Origin: JBEATZ01 sp041178545
GTDB lineage: Bacteria; Planctomycetota; UBA1135; UBA2386
NCBI GenBank assembly: GCA_041178545.1
Contig: JBEGVB010000081.1
Span: 1 to 57,199 of the forward strand
DNA: 57,199 nt
Reading direction: 5' to 3'
Part shown: positions 37,013-46,423 of the stretch, one piece after another
Numbering within the stretch: position 1 is the first letter of the stretch
Layout: each line of letters starts with the position of its first letter
Translations under genes and position numbers: made by a program
The notes under the pieces: generated by a model
Database searches by the model: none
Told to the model about the DNA's origin: nothing
What the model saw: the letters and a program-made list of their open reading frames with translations, nothing else

Positions 37013-39346
37013 GTGAACCAAGCCGACCGACCTGAAGCCGAGAGCGTCGCACTGCCGAGGGAGCAGGTCGAGCTGCCGAGGGAGCTGGTCGAGCTGTTGG
37101 GTTCCCAGCGCGCGCGCGTGAAGCGGCGCTGGTTCGTGCACGGCCTCGGCATCGTGCTCGGCCTGCCGGTGGCCGCCGCCATGCTCTTCTACGCGCTCGA
37201 CCAGCTGCTGACGCTGCCGATGCCCATCCGCTTGCTGCACGCTGCGGTGATCGCGGGCCTCGCGGGCTGGTCGGCCTGGCGCTTCGTGCGCTACCCGATG
37301 GCACGCGACCTGTCGCAGCAGGACGTGGCCCTGCTGCTCGAAGCGCGCTTCCCGGAGCTGCACCAGCGCCTCGTGAGTGCCGTGCAGCTCGGCACCACGA
37401 CGCAAGCTGGCCTGCGCAACCAGTCCGCCGAGATGGTCCGCGTGCTCGTCGACGAGACCATGGCCACGGCCCGGGCCCTGCCACTGCACGAGCTGTTCGC
37501 CCCAGCGCGCACGCTGCGCGTCTGGGCCGGCACCATGGCCGTGCTCGCCCTCGCCACGCTCGGCGCGGTTGCGCAGCCGGCGACGGCGCGCGCCTTCCTG
37601 TTGCGGCACCTCGGTTTCTCGGTCGCGTACCCGCGCGCCACCAACCTCGTCGTCGAGCTCCCCCCTTCCGGTCCCGAACTCCACCGGGTCGACAACGGCA
37701 GCACGACGACGCTGACCATGCCTGCGGGCGGCGACCTCCACGTGAGCGTGCTCGCGCAAGGCGTCGTGCCAGAGACGGTTTCGCTGGTGGTCAAGGACGC
37801 CGAGGGCGACGAGCGCAGCACCGGCACGACCGCACGCCCGGGCGGCAGGTTCCGGCACGTGTTCCGCAGGGTGACCGGCTCGTTCAGCTTCCACGCCACG
37901 GGCGGGGACGACGAGCAGGGGGACCGCGTGGTGGAGGTGCGCACGATCCACCCGCCTGCAGTGGCCACCGTCGAGGCACAGTTGACCCCGCCTGCCTACA
38001 CCGGGCAGGGCACCGTGCTGCAGAAGGGCGGTGCCGTGGAAGCGCTGGTGGGCACCGCAGTGGAGCTGCGCGTCGTCGCCACGGCCCCGGTGCGGAGCGC
38101 CACTGCCGTGTTCCTCGAGGGCGGCAAACGGCTGGAGCTGCAGCCCAGTGCACTGACCGACGACTCCGGGACCTCCCCCGCGTTCACGGGCAGGTTCGTC
38201 GTGGAGACCCCCGACCGCTACCAGGTCGAGTTGCTGGGCGAGAACGGGTTGCGCAACCCCAACCCCGGTTCCTACCCCGTGGCCGCGCTGCAGGACTACA
38301 GCCCCGTCGGCCGCTGGCTGCAGCCGGACGAGGAGGGTGCCGCCATGCTGCTGCCCAATGCCACGCTGTGCGTGCGCTACGCCGCGAAGGACGACTTCGG
38401 GCTGGCTGGTGCCGAACTGGTCGTCGAGGCACCGGGCGGCCGCGAGCAGCGCATCGCACTGCTCGAGCCCCCAGCCGGCGACGCGAGACCGCCGCTGGCC
38501 ACGGGCGGCCTGAGGCTGCTGCGAGTTGCCGAGTTGCTCGGTGAGACGCGCGCGGCACAGGAGGGCCTCGCCCTGCAGGTCCTGCTGCGGGACAACAAGG
38601 CCCCGCAGCCGAACACGACGGAACTGCCGCGGCGCAGCGTGCAGGTGGTCGACGAGACCCAGTTGGCCGCAGCCGTGGCAAGACACTTCCGCTCGCTGCG
38701 CGAGGAGGTCACGCAGGCGCTGGAGGTCCAGGAGGACCGTCGCGCCCGCATCGGCGAGCTGGTGCAGGATGCGCTGGCACCGGGGCCGTCCGTCTCGCAG
38801 GTGCTCACGTCGGTCGAGGTCGGGCAGGGACGCGTGCAGACGTCGGCGGACCGCTGCCACCTGCAGCTGATGCGTGCCTTCGACATGCACCTGTGGAACG
38901 GTCTCGACACGTCGAACCACGTGGGCAAGGTCGTCGAGCTCTACACCACCTGGTACACGGCGCGCCCCGAGGCTCCAGCGTACGACCCAGGCTTCCACCG
39001 GGAGCTCACGAGGCTCCGTCGCGAGGGTGCGGTCGGCGGGCTCGAGCTTGTGCTCGACCCGATCCTCGGGATGGTCACCCTTGCCGACGGTCTCGCCAGC
39101 ACGCTCGGCCCCAGGGCCTCGCGGCTCCTGACGGAGGCGCAGGTCGCAGCCGACGGGGTCGAGCTCAACCGGTTGCTCGGCGAGATCGCAGCCGTGCAGG
39201 ACCAGGCGATTGCCGCCCTGACCCAGCTCCGCGACCGGCTCGAGGAGTGGAACGACTACCAGGACCTGATCCAGGAAGCCCGCGCACTGCGCGACCGTCA
39301 ACGGGACGTGCAACTGCGCACCGAGGAACTGAGAGGACGCAAATGA
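37013..39346 (+). CDS. DUF4175-like membrane protein
   Basis: 777 residues from a GTG, 33 bp after the previous stop. Two N-terminal membrane helices lie near 42-63 and 72-90 and a third near 164-184; a long periplasmic beta-rich part follows (LVVELPPSGPELHRV ... LTPPAYTGQGTVLQKGGAVEALVGTAVELRVVATAPVRSA). The PPAYTG motif followed by a core of beta-strands and a helical C-terminal part is the pattern of DUF4175 proteins. In alphaproteobacteria one long protein carries both this part and a Gln-rich tail. Here the tail seems to be encoded by the next two genes. Function unknown. Confidence 0.8.
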   Translation: MNQADRPEAESVALPREQVELPRELVELLGSQRARVKRRWFVHGLGIVLGLPVAAAMLFYALDQLLTLPMPIRLLHAAVIAGLAGWSAWRFVRYPMARDLSQQDVALLLEARFPELHQRLVSAVQLGTTTQAGLRNQSAEMVRVLVDETMATARALPLHELFAPARTLRVWAGTMAVLALATLGAVAQPATARAFLLRHLGFSVAYPRATNLVVELPPSGPELHRVDNGSTTTLTMPAGGDLHVSVLAQGVVPETVSLVVKDAEGDERSTGTTARPGGRFRHVFRRVTGSFSFHATGGDDEQGDRVVEVRTIHPPAVATVEAQLTPPAYTGQGTVLQKGGAVEALVGTAVELRVVATAPVRSATAVFLEGGKRLELQPSALTDDSGTSPAFTGRFVVETPDRYQVELLGENGLRNPNPGSYPVAALQDYSPVGRWLQPDEEGAAMLLPNATLCVRYAAKDDFGLAGAELVVEAPGGREQRIALLEPPAGDARPPLATGGLRLLRVAELLGETRAAQEGLALQVLLRDNKAPQPNTTELPRRSVQVVDETQLAAAVARHFRSLREEVTQALEVQEDRRARIGELVQDALAPGPSVSQVLTSVEVGQGRVQTSADRCHLQLMRAFDMHLWNGLDTSNHVGKVVELYTTWYTARPEAPAYDPGFHRELTRLRREGAVGGLELVLDPILGMVTLADGLASTLGPRASRLLTEAQVAADGVELNRLLGEIAAVQDQAIAALTQLRDRLEEWNDYQDLIQEARALRDRQRDVQLRTEELRGRK

Positions 39347-42240
39347 AGACCCTGGCAACCCTCTGCCTGCTCGCATCCCTCACGTTCCCGGCTGTCCTGC
39401 ACGCCCAGCAGCCGGCCTCCGGTGGAGCTCAGGACGTGGAGAACCTGCGCCGCGACCAGGAGGAGATCCTCCGCAAGGCCGAGCGGCTGCAGGCACTCAT
39501 GGACCGGCTCGCGCAGCGGTACGAGCGCGAGGGTCGCAAGGAGCAAGTGGCACTGCTGCGGCAGGGCATCGAGCACCTGCAGCAGTCCGGCATGATGCGG
39601 GAGGTGGCTGGGATCCGCGACGACCTCGTGGCATCGGCGCTGGCCGAGGCCGTGCGCAAGCAGCGCGAGGTCGTGGAGGGACTCGAGCGCCTGCTCAACA
39701 TCCTGTTGGAGCGCCAGTCGCTGGAGAACCTCGAGCAGCAGACCGCGGAGGCCGAGCGGATGGCCCGGGATGCGCGCCAGCTCGAGCAGCAGCAACAGCA
39801 ACTCCAGCAACGGCTGCAGCAGGCGATGCGCGGCCAGATGAGCCCGGCCGAGCAGCAGATCGACCGCCAGCTCGAGCAGCTGGCGCGCGAGCAGCAGGCC
39901 GAGGCCCGCGCCAATGCACGGGATGCAGGTGCACGCAGGCCGGCCCTCGAGAACGCGATGCGGCAGGTCGACGAGCTGTTGCGGCAGCAGGAGGCGCTGG
40001 AACAGCGCGCCCAGCAGGAACTGGCAGGTCAACCGGACCCCACCCGCAACCAGTCCTTCGAGCTCGGCAACCTCGCCCAGCAGGTGCGCGAGCTGATGGG
40101 CGACGTGCGCGACCAGGCCGCTGCAGAGCGCCTGCAACAGGCTGCAGGCGAGCTGGAACAGGCCCTGCGCGGCGGCGACCAGGCTGCCATGCAGCAGGCG
40201 CGGGACCGCCTGCAGGCCGCGACCGAACAGGCCCCCCGCGTGCAGGGACCCGATGGCCCGCAGCAGGACCCTGCGTGGCGCGAGCTGTCCGAACAGCTGC
40301 GCAAGGCAGGCGCTGCCGACACGGAGAGCGGACGTGACGAGCTGCGCCGCGCTGCCGAGGCTGTGCGCGAGCGCGCCGAGGACACGGCCACGGCAGCACG
40401 CGAGACCAACGCCAGGGAATCGAACCAGCTGGGCGAGGCAGCGAGAGCCCAGGCCGAACAGCTGGCACAGGCACGCCCGGAGGCCCCGAAGCAGGGCTCT
40501 CCTGCCGAGTCCGCGCAACAGGCCGCCGAACGCCTGCAGGAGGCCGGCAAGGCCGCAGCCGCGGGCGAGACCGAGCGCACGCAGCAGCAGCTGTCGGAGG
40601 CACTGCGCGGGCTGGAGGAGGCGCGCAACCGCCTGCAGCAGCAGTCCCCCGCCGCCGAGCGGCGCGCCGGACAGATGGCAGCTGCCGCGGACCAGACCGC
40701 ACGCGAGCTGCAGAACGCACCCGGCGCCGAGGAGGCCGAGCGCAAGGCAGCAGAGGCCCTCGAGGGCGCCGAGCAGGCACTGCGGCAGACCGGGGAACAG
40801 ATGGCACGCAACGCCGAGGGCAACGAGCCCGGGACCGGACCCGAACAGGTCCGGCAGCAGGCCCAGCAGGGCCTGCAGCAGTCCCGCCAGGGGTTGCAGC
40901 AGGCACGTGAGTCCTTGCAACAAGCACTCGACCAGACCGGCGAGGAACGCGCAGCCGAGCGGGCACAGGCCGCCGAGCGCCAGCAGGCGCTCCGGCAGCA
41001 GGCCCAGCAGCTGCAGCAACAGCTGCAACAGGCCGCCGAGCGTGGCGAGCTGAACGAGGCCCAGGCCCGCGCCGCCGGCGAGCAGCTGCAGCAGGCCCAG
41101 CAGCGCATGGAGCAGGCGGTGCAGCAGCTGCAGCAGAACCGTCAGTCCGGTGCGGCGTCGAGCCAGCAAGAGGCCGCACGCGAGTTGCAGGAGGCACGGC
41201 AAGCGGTCCAGCAGGAGCGCACGCCGAGCCAGGAGCAGCAGCAGGCCCTGGAGCAGGTTGCCAAGGAGCAGCAGCAGCTCGAGGAGGACATCATCCGGCT
41301 GGCACGCGAGGCCAAGGAGCGGCAGAACCGGGCCGCCGAGCGCGCACTCGACCAGGCTGGCCAGGCCTCCCAGCAGGCACGGCAGCAGATCGGCGAGGGC
41401 GACGAACAGGAAGCGGCACAGCAGCAGGAACAGGCCCGCCAGAAGCTCGACGAGGCGGCAAAGCAGCTGGAGCAGGAGCGCGACCGGTACCAGGACCTCC
41501 GGCAGGAGGAACAGCTGTTCCGGATGAAGGAAGAGCTCCAGAACCTGCTGGCGAAGCAACAGCCCATCACCCAGGGCACGCTGGAGGTCCAGCAAGCCTC
41601 CGGACCCGACGGCGTCCCGCGCGCGCAGCGGCGTCGCCTCAACCAGTTCGCCGAGGAGGAGGCCGAGCTCGCCGGCAAGCTCGAGTTCATGGCCAAGGCA
41701 CTGGTCGAGGAGGGCAACCTGGTGTTCCAGGCCGTCCTCAAGGCCAACCAGGAGGACCTGCGGGAGGTCTCACGCCGGCTGGGCGGTCGCAACCCCGACC
41801 CGGGCACCTACACGACCATGCTGCAGCAGGACGTGGAACGCCGGTCGATGGAGCTCATCGCCGCCCTCGACCGCGAGCGCGAACGCCGCCAGCAGGAGCG
41901 GGAGGAACAGCGCAAGCAGGAGCAGCAGCAACAGCAGGAGGAACGCGGCAAGAACCGCTTCAACCCGCAGCAACAGCGGCTGGTCTCCATGATCGCCGAC
42001 CTGCAGATGCTGAAGACACTCCAACTCGACACCCGCAAGGCTGCCGAGGACCTCGACAGGTTGGTGCAGCTGCGCGGCGACGAGGGCATCAGCGAGGCGG
42101 AGAGTGCCCTCATCGAGCGGCTCGGCCACCGCCATGGCGAGGTGAGCAACCTGTTCCGTCAGCTCAAGACGCAGATGGAACAGGCGCTGGAGCAGATGCA
42201 GGGTGGCGGTGAGGAACAAGGCAACGGAGGCGGCAAGTGA
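39343..42240 (+). CDS. Glutamine-rich exported coiled-coil protein
   Basis: 965 residues. The signal peptide ends VLHA|QQP near 22. Almost the whole mature chain (about 30-940) is a long helical, Gln-, Ala-, Glu- and Arg-rich coiled coil (for example QQQQQLQQRLQQAMRG, EAARELQEARQAVQQE). Few hydrophobic residues are present besides the coil positions, so it may form a long fibre or rod in the periplasm. It overlaps the DUF4175-like gene at its start (ATGA) and the next gene at its stop (GTGA). The composition is extreme, and database hits would be dominated by low complexity, so homology cannot be claimed from similarity of composition alone. A structural role in the envelope is an inference from location and operon. 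Confidence 0.8.
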   Translation: MKTLATLCLLASLTFPAVLHAQQPASGGAQDVENLRRDQEEILRKAERLQALMDRLAQRYEREGRKEQVALLRQGIEHLQQSGMMREVAGIRDDLVASALAEAVRKQREVVEGLERLLNILLERQSLENLEQQTAEAERMARDARQLEQQQQQLQQRLQQAMRGQMSPAEQQIDRQLEQLAREQQAEARANARDAGARRPALENAMRQVDELLRQQEALEQRAQQELAGQPDPTRNQSFELGNLAQQVRELMGDVRDQAAAERLQQAAGELEQALRGGDQAAMQQARDRLQAATEQAPRVQGPDGPQQDPAWRELSEQLRKAGAADTESGRDELRRAAEAVRERAEDTATAARETNARESNQLGEAARAQAEQLAQARPEAPKQGSPAESAQQAAERLQEAGKAAAAGETERTQQQLSEALRGLEEARNRLQQQSPAAERRAGQMAAAADQTARELQNAPGAEEAERKAAEALEGAEQALRQTGEQMARNAEGNEPGTGPEQVRQQAQQGLQQSRQGLQQARESLQQALDQTGEERAAERAQAAERQQALRQQAQQLQQQLQQAAERGELNEAQARAAGEQLQQAQQRMEQAVQQLQQNRQSGAASSQQEAARELQEARQAVQQERTPSQEQQQALEQVAKEQQQLEEDIIRLAREAKERQNRAAERALDQAGQASQQARQQIGEGDEQEAAQQQEQARQKLDEAAKQLEQERDRYQDLRQEEQLFRMKEELQNLLAKQQPITQGTLEVQQASGPDGVPRAQRRRLNQFAEEEAELAGKLEFMAKALVEEGNLVFQAVLKANQEDLREVSRRLGGRNPDPGTYTTMLQQDVERRSMELIAALDRERERRQQEREEQRKQEQQQQQEERGKNRFNPQQQRLVSMIADLQMLKTLQLDTRKAAEDLDRLVQLRGDEGISEAESALIERLGHRHGEVSNLFRQLKTQMEQALEQMQGGGEEQGNGGGK

Positions 42241-42956
42241 ATCTGCACGTCGGCATCGGCATGGCACTGGCCACCCTCTTCCTCGGGACACCGGGGCTGC
42301 GCGCGCAGGACCCGGCAGAGATCAAGCGCATCGTCGAGAAGGTCGATGCCGAGCTCACCGAGATCGAGAAGCTGCTGCAACAGGGCGCCAAGGCGGCCAA
42401 GAGCGAGCCCTCGCGCATGCTCAAGGAGAGCGCGGAACGGAGCACCAAGGTCGTCGAGGGCATCGACGAACTGATCCGCAAGCTGGAGGAGATGCGCCAG
42501 CAGAACCAGCAGCAGCAACAGCAGCAGCAGGACCAGCAACAACAGCAGCAGCAACAGGACCAGCAGCAACAACAGCAACAACAACAGCAGCAGCGGAACC
42601 AGCAACAGCGGCGCGAGAACGAGAACCCCGAGTTCCAGCAGCAGCGTCGGCCGGAGGAGACAGAGGGCCAGCAGCCGCAGCCACAGCAGGGCGAGCAACC
42701 GCAACCCCAGCCCGGCCAGCAGCAGCAACCACAGCAGCAGCCCATGGGCGAGCAGGAGCAACCGGCGGCAGGCGAGAACCGCCAGGGCAACCAGGCGCCG
42801 CAGGATCCGACGGCCCCGGGCCAGCCGGGCAGTGGGGACGGCAGCTGGGGCGAGTTGCAGCCCTACGTGAACTTCCTCAAGAACCGGGGTTCGCCGCCCA
42901 AGGTGCCCGAGAAGTTCCGCAAGTACTGGCAGGAGTACCTGCGCCAGAAGAAGTGA
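42237..42956 (+). CDS. PolyQ exported coiled-coil protein
   Basis: 239 residues from a GTG overlapping the previous stop (GTGA). Signal peptide to about LRA|QDP (23-24). The N-terminal helix (about 26-86: IKRIVEKVDAELTEIEKLLQQ ... GIDELIRKLEEM) can form a coil. A glutamine tract with a few Asp and Asn residues covers 88-124. A Gln/Pro/Glu-rich linker follows, then a compact C-terminal motif (LQPYVNFLKNRGSPPKVPEKFRKYWQEYLRQKK). PPKVPEKFRKYWQ also occurs in planctomycetal operon neighbours as I recall, so it may be a docking segment. Probably pairs with the Gln-rich protein before it. The stop is 3 bp from the convergent rodA stop. Confidence 0.8.
   Translation: MNLHVGIGMALATLFLGTPGLRAQDPAEIKRIVEKVDAELTEIEKLLQQGAKAAKSEPSRMLKESAERSTKVVEGIDELIRKLEEMRQQNQQQQQQQQDQQQQQQQQDQQQQQQQQQQQRNQQQRRENENPEFQQQRRPEETEGQQPQPQQGEQPQPQPGQQQQPQQQPMGEQEQPAAGENRQGNQAPQDPTAPGQPGSGDGSWGELQPYVNFLKNRGSPPKVPEKFRKYWQEYLRQKK
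42498..42608 (+). repeat. CAG/CAA glutamine tract
   Basis: About 37 codons, nearly all CAG or CAA mixed irregularly, with isolated GAC, AAC and CGG codons. It encodes the polyQ stretch of the 239-aa protein. The mixture avoids long pure CAG runs. Confidence 0.85.
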
Positions 42957-42959
42957 GAC

Positions 42960-44132
42960 TCACCGGTAGCCGTCGGGCGCGATCACGACCTCGCGCCGCG
43001 CACCGATGTTCCAGCAGAGTCCCATCGACAGCATCACGGCCAGCGTGGAGCTGCCGCCGTAGCTGAGGAAGGGCATCGGCACGCCGGTGGACGGGATCAT
43101 CCAGCTGTTCACGGCAGCATGCATGAGCGACTGGAACCCGATCCAGGTCGCGATGCCCACGCACACGAGGCGGCCGAAGCGTTCGCGCGTGCGCAGTGCC
43201 AGCGCAAGCAGGCCGAAGACGAGGCATGCCACGAGGAGCAGCACTGCCGCGCACCCGAGCAGCCCGGTCTCCTCGCCCACCACCGCGAACACGTAGTCCT
43301 CGCTGCGGTAGGGCAGGAAGTCGTAGCGGTTCTGGGGCCCCTGCGCGTAGCCGTGGCCGAGCCACCCACCGGCACCCATGGCGATCAGGGCCTGCCAGGG
43401 CTGGTAGGCCGGACCGCGCTGCAGCTGGAGCATCTCGGCATGGGCCTCGCGGTCGAGCGACGGGTTCGCGAGCAGCTCGGACCACTGGTAGTGCGCGGCC
43501 CAGGTGTCGATGCGCACCTTCTGGTAGCCGTGGATCACGAAGAAGTACGCAAGGACGGCACCCACCATGCCGATGCCGAGCACCGCCAGCAGACCGCGAG
43601 TCGGGGCACCGGCGGCCCAGCACATGGCGAGCAGCACGGGCCAGAAGACCAGCGAACTGCCGAGGTCGGGCTGGCGCAGCACGAGCAGCGCCGGGATGGC
43701 TGCCACCAGCATCGGCACGAACAGCCCCTCGAAGGTGGTGCTGCGCGTCTTGAACCGCAGCAGCGCCGCGAGGGCCACGACGACGATGGGCTTGGCGAAC
43801 TCGCTGGGCTGCACCGAGAACCCGGGGAACGTGTACCAGCGGCGGGCGCCGTTGATCATCGGTGCGAACCACGGCAGCAGCGCGAGTGCCACCAGCACGG
43901 CACCGTAGAGGAGCCATGCGATGCGCAGCGTCCTGCCGTACGGGACGAACAGCAGCAGGAACGAAAGCCCGAACCCACAGGCGAGGAACAAGGCCTGCTT
44001 GCCGTACTGCTCGGACACGTCGGGACGGTCCAAGGTGGCGGAGTGGATGAAGGCAAGCCCCACGAGGCCGAGTGCAGCGGTCACCAGCACCAGCCACCAC
44101 GGCACGTTGGCGAGCACCTCTTGTGGCCTCAC
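42960..44132 (-). CDS. rodA: RodA peptidoglycan glycosyltransferase
   Basis: 390 residues from a GTG that overlaps the PBP2 stop (GTGA). About ten membrane helices. SEDS hallmarks are NGARRWYTFPGFSVQPSEFAKP, LRQPDLGSSLVFWPVLLAM, the catalytic-loop GWLGHGYAQGPQNRYDFLPYRSEDYVFAVVGEETG and the end VPMPFLSYGGSSTLAVM. RodA polymerises glycan strands during side-wall elongation together with PBP2. It is the last gene of mreBCD-mrdA-rodA. Its stop is 3 bp from the end of the convergent polyQ gene. Confidence 0.96.
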   Translation of the reverse strand: MRPQEVLANVPWWLVLVTAALGLVGLAFIHSATLDRPDVSEQYGKQALFLACGFGLSFLLLFVPYGRTLRIAWLLYGAVLVALALLPWFAPMINGARRWYTFPGFSVQPSEFAKPIVVVALAALLRFKTRSTTFEGLFVPMLVAAIPALLVLRQPDLGSSLVFWPVLLAMCWAAGAPTRGLLAVLGIGMVGAVLAYFFVIHGYQKVRIDTWAAHYQWSELLANPSLDREAHAEMLQLQRGPAYQPWQALIAMGAGGWLGHGYAQGPQNRYDFLPYRSEDYVFAVVGEETGLLGCAAVLLLVACLVFGLLALALRTRERFGRLVCVGIATWIGFQSLMHAAVNSWMIPSTGVPMPFLSYGGSSTLAVMLSMGLCWNIGARREVVIAPDGYR

Positions 44133-46423
44133 CTGGGTGCCTCCGCGTCGAGGTAGCGCCGTCGGAGTGCCGGGTCCCGTTGCATGCGCAGCAGGACGTC
44201 GGCAACAAGCCGTCCGCCGGCGTCCGCGCCATGCACCTTGTCGGGCACGCCGTAGACGACGGCACAGAACGCGACCTGCACCGCCTCGGTGCCGCGCAGA
44301 GGCAGGTAGCCGGCGAACCACGCGTTGTTGGCGTCCCCCTCGTTGCCGATCTCCGCCGTGCCGGTCTTGCCGACGGCCCCGAACTGGCGCAGTTCCTCCA
44401 CCTCGTCGGCAGTGCCGTGGTCCACGCAGGCTGCAAGCCCTTCGCGCACGGTCTCGAGGATCCATGCATCGACGTCCAGTGCCGCGGCCGCGCGCTCCTC
44501 GCCGCGCAGGAAGCCGACCTCGTGCAGCACGCCGGTGGCGAGTGCCGCATACGCACGCGCGACCGACACCGCATTGGCCTCGACGCCATAGCCGATGGCG
44601 CGCATCTGCGGGTAGGTGGACTTGCGGGCGTAGCCCGGCGCCGGCCAGAGGCCCTTTGCGATGCCGCGGGGACGCGGCTGCCAGTTGGGGACGAACGGGT
44701 CGAGCGGGTCCGAAGGGCTGTGCAGCCCGACCCGCACCAGGGCCCGCTCCAGTCCTGATTCCCCGAGCCCTTCTGCCGCCTGGAAGAAGAAGGTGTTGCA
44801 GGAGTCGGCCAGCGCATGGACCGGTTCCCTGCCCTGCTCGCCGTGGGCATGGTCGCAACGGAGCGGCTGTCCGCGCAACCGCCGGTAGAGCCCCTTGCAC
44901 GGCTCGAACCCGCCGTGGTCCTTGTGCGGTCGCCCGCTGCCCTCCGCCTGGAGCTGCTCCAGCATGACGAACGGCTTCACCAGCGACCCGAGGTCACCGG
45001 CCCCGTGCCAGCTGAGCACCGGCGGGATGCGGGCCGCGCCGTCGCGTTGCAGCGGTGCACCGGCGAGCCCGAGCACGTCGCCGCTGCGGGCATCGACCAT
45101 CGCCAGGGCCACGTCCACGCGCCCTGCAGGGGCACCGCGCTGTGCAGCCTCACCTTCCCACTGGATGCGTGCCCGTTCGGCCTCTTGTTCCAGCACCTCC
45201 TGCAGGTCGAGGTCGACCGTCAGGGTCACGTCCTCGCCCGGTGCGACGAGCATGCTGGCCCACTGCACCTGCTCGCGGTTGCGCTTGTCCCGCTCGACGA
45301 GGCGCATGCCGAACCGCCCCGACAGCGCGTCGTCGTAGGCCTGCTCGAGCCCGCCCGTGCCGCTGCGCCCCTTCTCGCGCAGCACCGACTCGAGGTGCTG
45401 GCGCGCCCGGCTGCGGTAACTGTCCGTGATGCCGTCGGGCGCGAGGTCGTCTGGCACCAGGCTGCCGAGTTCCTCCTCCTCGAGCGTCGACTGCACCACC
45501 AGTTCGGCCGCCTCCCTGCGGTCGTCGCGCTCGAGCGCACCCACGCGACCGAGCACCACTCCCAGGGTGGAGAGCGGTTCGGGCGAACGCTCGCGCTCGA
45601 CGGTGGGCTCGAGCCAGAGCCCGGGATGGTCTTCCTCGACGGTGCGGAGCGCGGCAGCGAGCGTGAACGGCAGTCGCTTGGCGAGCACGACCAGCCGGCG
45701 CACCTGCGGTGCCTCCCCGCCGCGGCGCAGCCAAGCATCGCGCTGGCGATCGAGCTCGGCAACGATGTCGCCGCGTCCGACGCCAGAGTCGATGACTGCG
45801 TCGAGGGACTCGAGCTGCTGCACGAAGCGGTCGAAGGACTGCTCCAGCACCGCGGCATCGAGGCCCGGCAGGCAGTCGCCGATGGTCCCGTCGCGACCCG
45901 AGTCGAGGGCGCGCGTGAGCGCACTGGCGACGCGCCGGCGCGACTGGCCGGTGCACCCTGCGAGCAAGGACGTGGCGTAGAAACGCAGGTCGCGCGCGTA
46001 GTCGCGGTTCGCGGCGCCCGGACGGATGTGTGCGAGCGGTTGCGCCAGGACGAGCGCGCATGCAGCCTGCGGACCGCGCGGGCCCGCTGCATAGGAGAAC
46101 CGGACGTCCGCCAGCTCCGCGAAGTGCTGCGCCACGTGGGTTGCGCCGTGCACTGCTGCGCCCATGGGATGCATGCGCCGGAACTGCTCGTAGTCGACGG
46201 CCACCTGGAACGTGGGCACGTCGCGCGCGAGCACGCGGCCCAGCCGGTCGGTGATGGCGCCGCGGAGCGGCGGGATGGACCGGAACGCCCAGCGGTTGTC
46301 GAAGCTGCGCTGCAGCCACTGCTCGCGCTGCTCGACCATGACGAACCAGCAGTGCACCAGCACGGCAAGGAGCGCCACCCCGAAGAGGCCTCCGATCCAG
46401 CGGATGCGCTGCGCGCTGTTCAC
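44129..46423 (-). CDS. mrdA: Penicillin-binding protein 2 (transpeptidase)
   Basis: 764 residues from a GTG that overlaps the mreD stop (GTGA), with GGAGG upstream. Membrane anchor near 9-30, then the PBP-dimerisation motif RSIPPLRGAITDRLGRVLARDVPTFQVAVD. The catalytic motifs are SxxK as Ser480-Lys483 (GSLVKP), SxN as SCN 541-543, and KTG 686-688 (GKTGTAE). The distance from the pedestal motif to the transpeptidase domain is longer than in E. coli PBP2 (total about 630), with an extra, Arg- and Glu-rich helical region around 150-380. SLVKP replaces the common STFKP, so beta-lactam affinity might differ. It crosslinks peptidoglycan for elongation with RodA. Confidence 0.95.
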   Translation of the reverse strand: MNSAQRIRWIGGLFGVALLAVLVHCWFVMVEQREQWLQRSFDNRWAFRSIPPLRGAITDRLGRVLARDVPTFQVAVDYEQFRRMHPMGAAVHGATHVAQHFAELADVRFSYAAGPRGPQAACALVLAQPLAHIRPGAANRDYARDLRFYATSLLAGCTGQSRRRVASALTRALDSGRDGTIGDCLPGLDAAVLEQSFDRFVQQLESLDAVIDSGVGRGDIVAELDRQRDAWLRRGGEAPQVRRLVVLAKRLPFTLAAALRTVEEDHPGLWLEPTVERERSPEPLSTLGVVLGRVGALERDDRREAAELVVQSTLEEEELGSLVPDDLAPDGITDSYRSRARQHLESVLREKGRSGTGGLEQAYDDALSGRFGMRLVERDKRNREQVQWASMLVAPGEDVTLTVDLDLQEVLEQEAERARIQWEGEAAQRGAPAGRVDVALAMVDARSGDVLGLAGAPLQRDGAARIPPVLSWHGAGDLGSLVKPFVMLEQLQAEGSGRPHKDHGGFEPCKGLYRRLRGQPLRCDHAHGEQGREPVHALADSCNTFFFQAAEGLGESGLERALVRVGLHSPSDPLDPFVPNWQPRPRGIAKGLWPAPGYARKSTYPQMRAIGYGVEANAVSVARAYAALATGVLHEVGFLRGEERAAAALDVDAWILETVREGLAACVDHGTADEVEELRQFGAVGKTGTAEIGNEGDANNAWFAGYLPLRGTEAVQVAFCAVVYGVPDKVHGADAGGRLVADVLLRMQRDPALRRRYLDAEAPR

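Noticed and set aside
39298..41595. Large leucine-rich open frame on the minus strand
   Set aside because: It is the antisense of the CAG-rich coding sequence, so CTG codons give an apparent Leu-rich membrane protein. No start site, no homology, wholly inside a real gene.
42159..42790. Leu- and Cys-rich open frames opposite the polyQ gene
   Set aside because: Complement of CAG/CAA repeats; products of repeat composition only.
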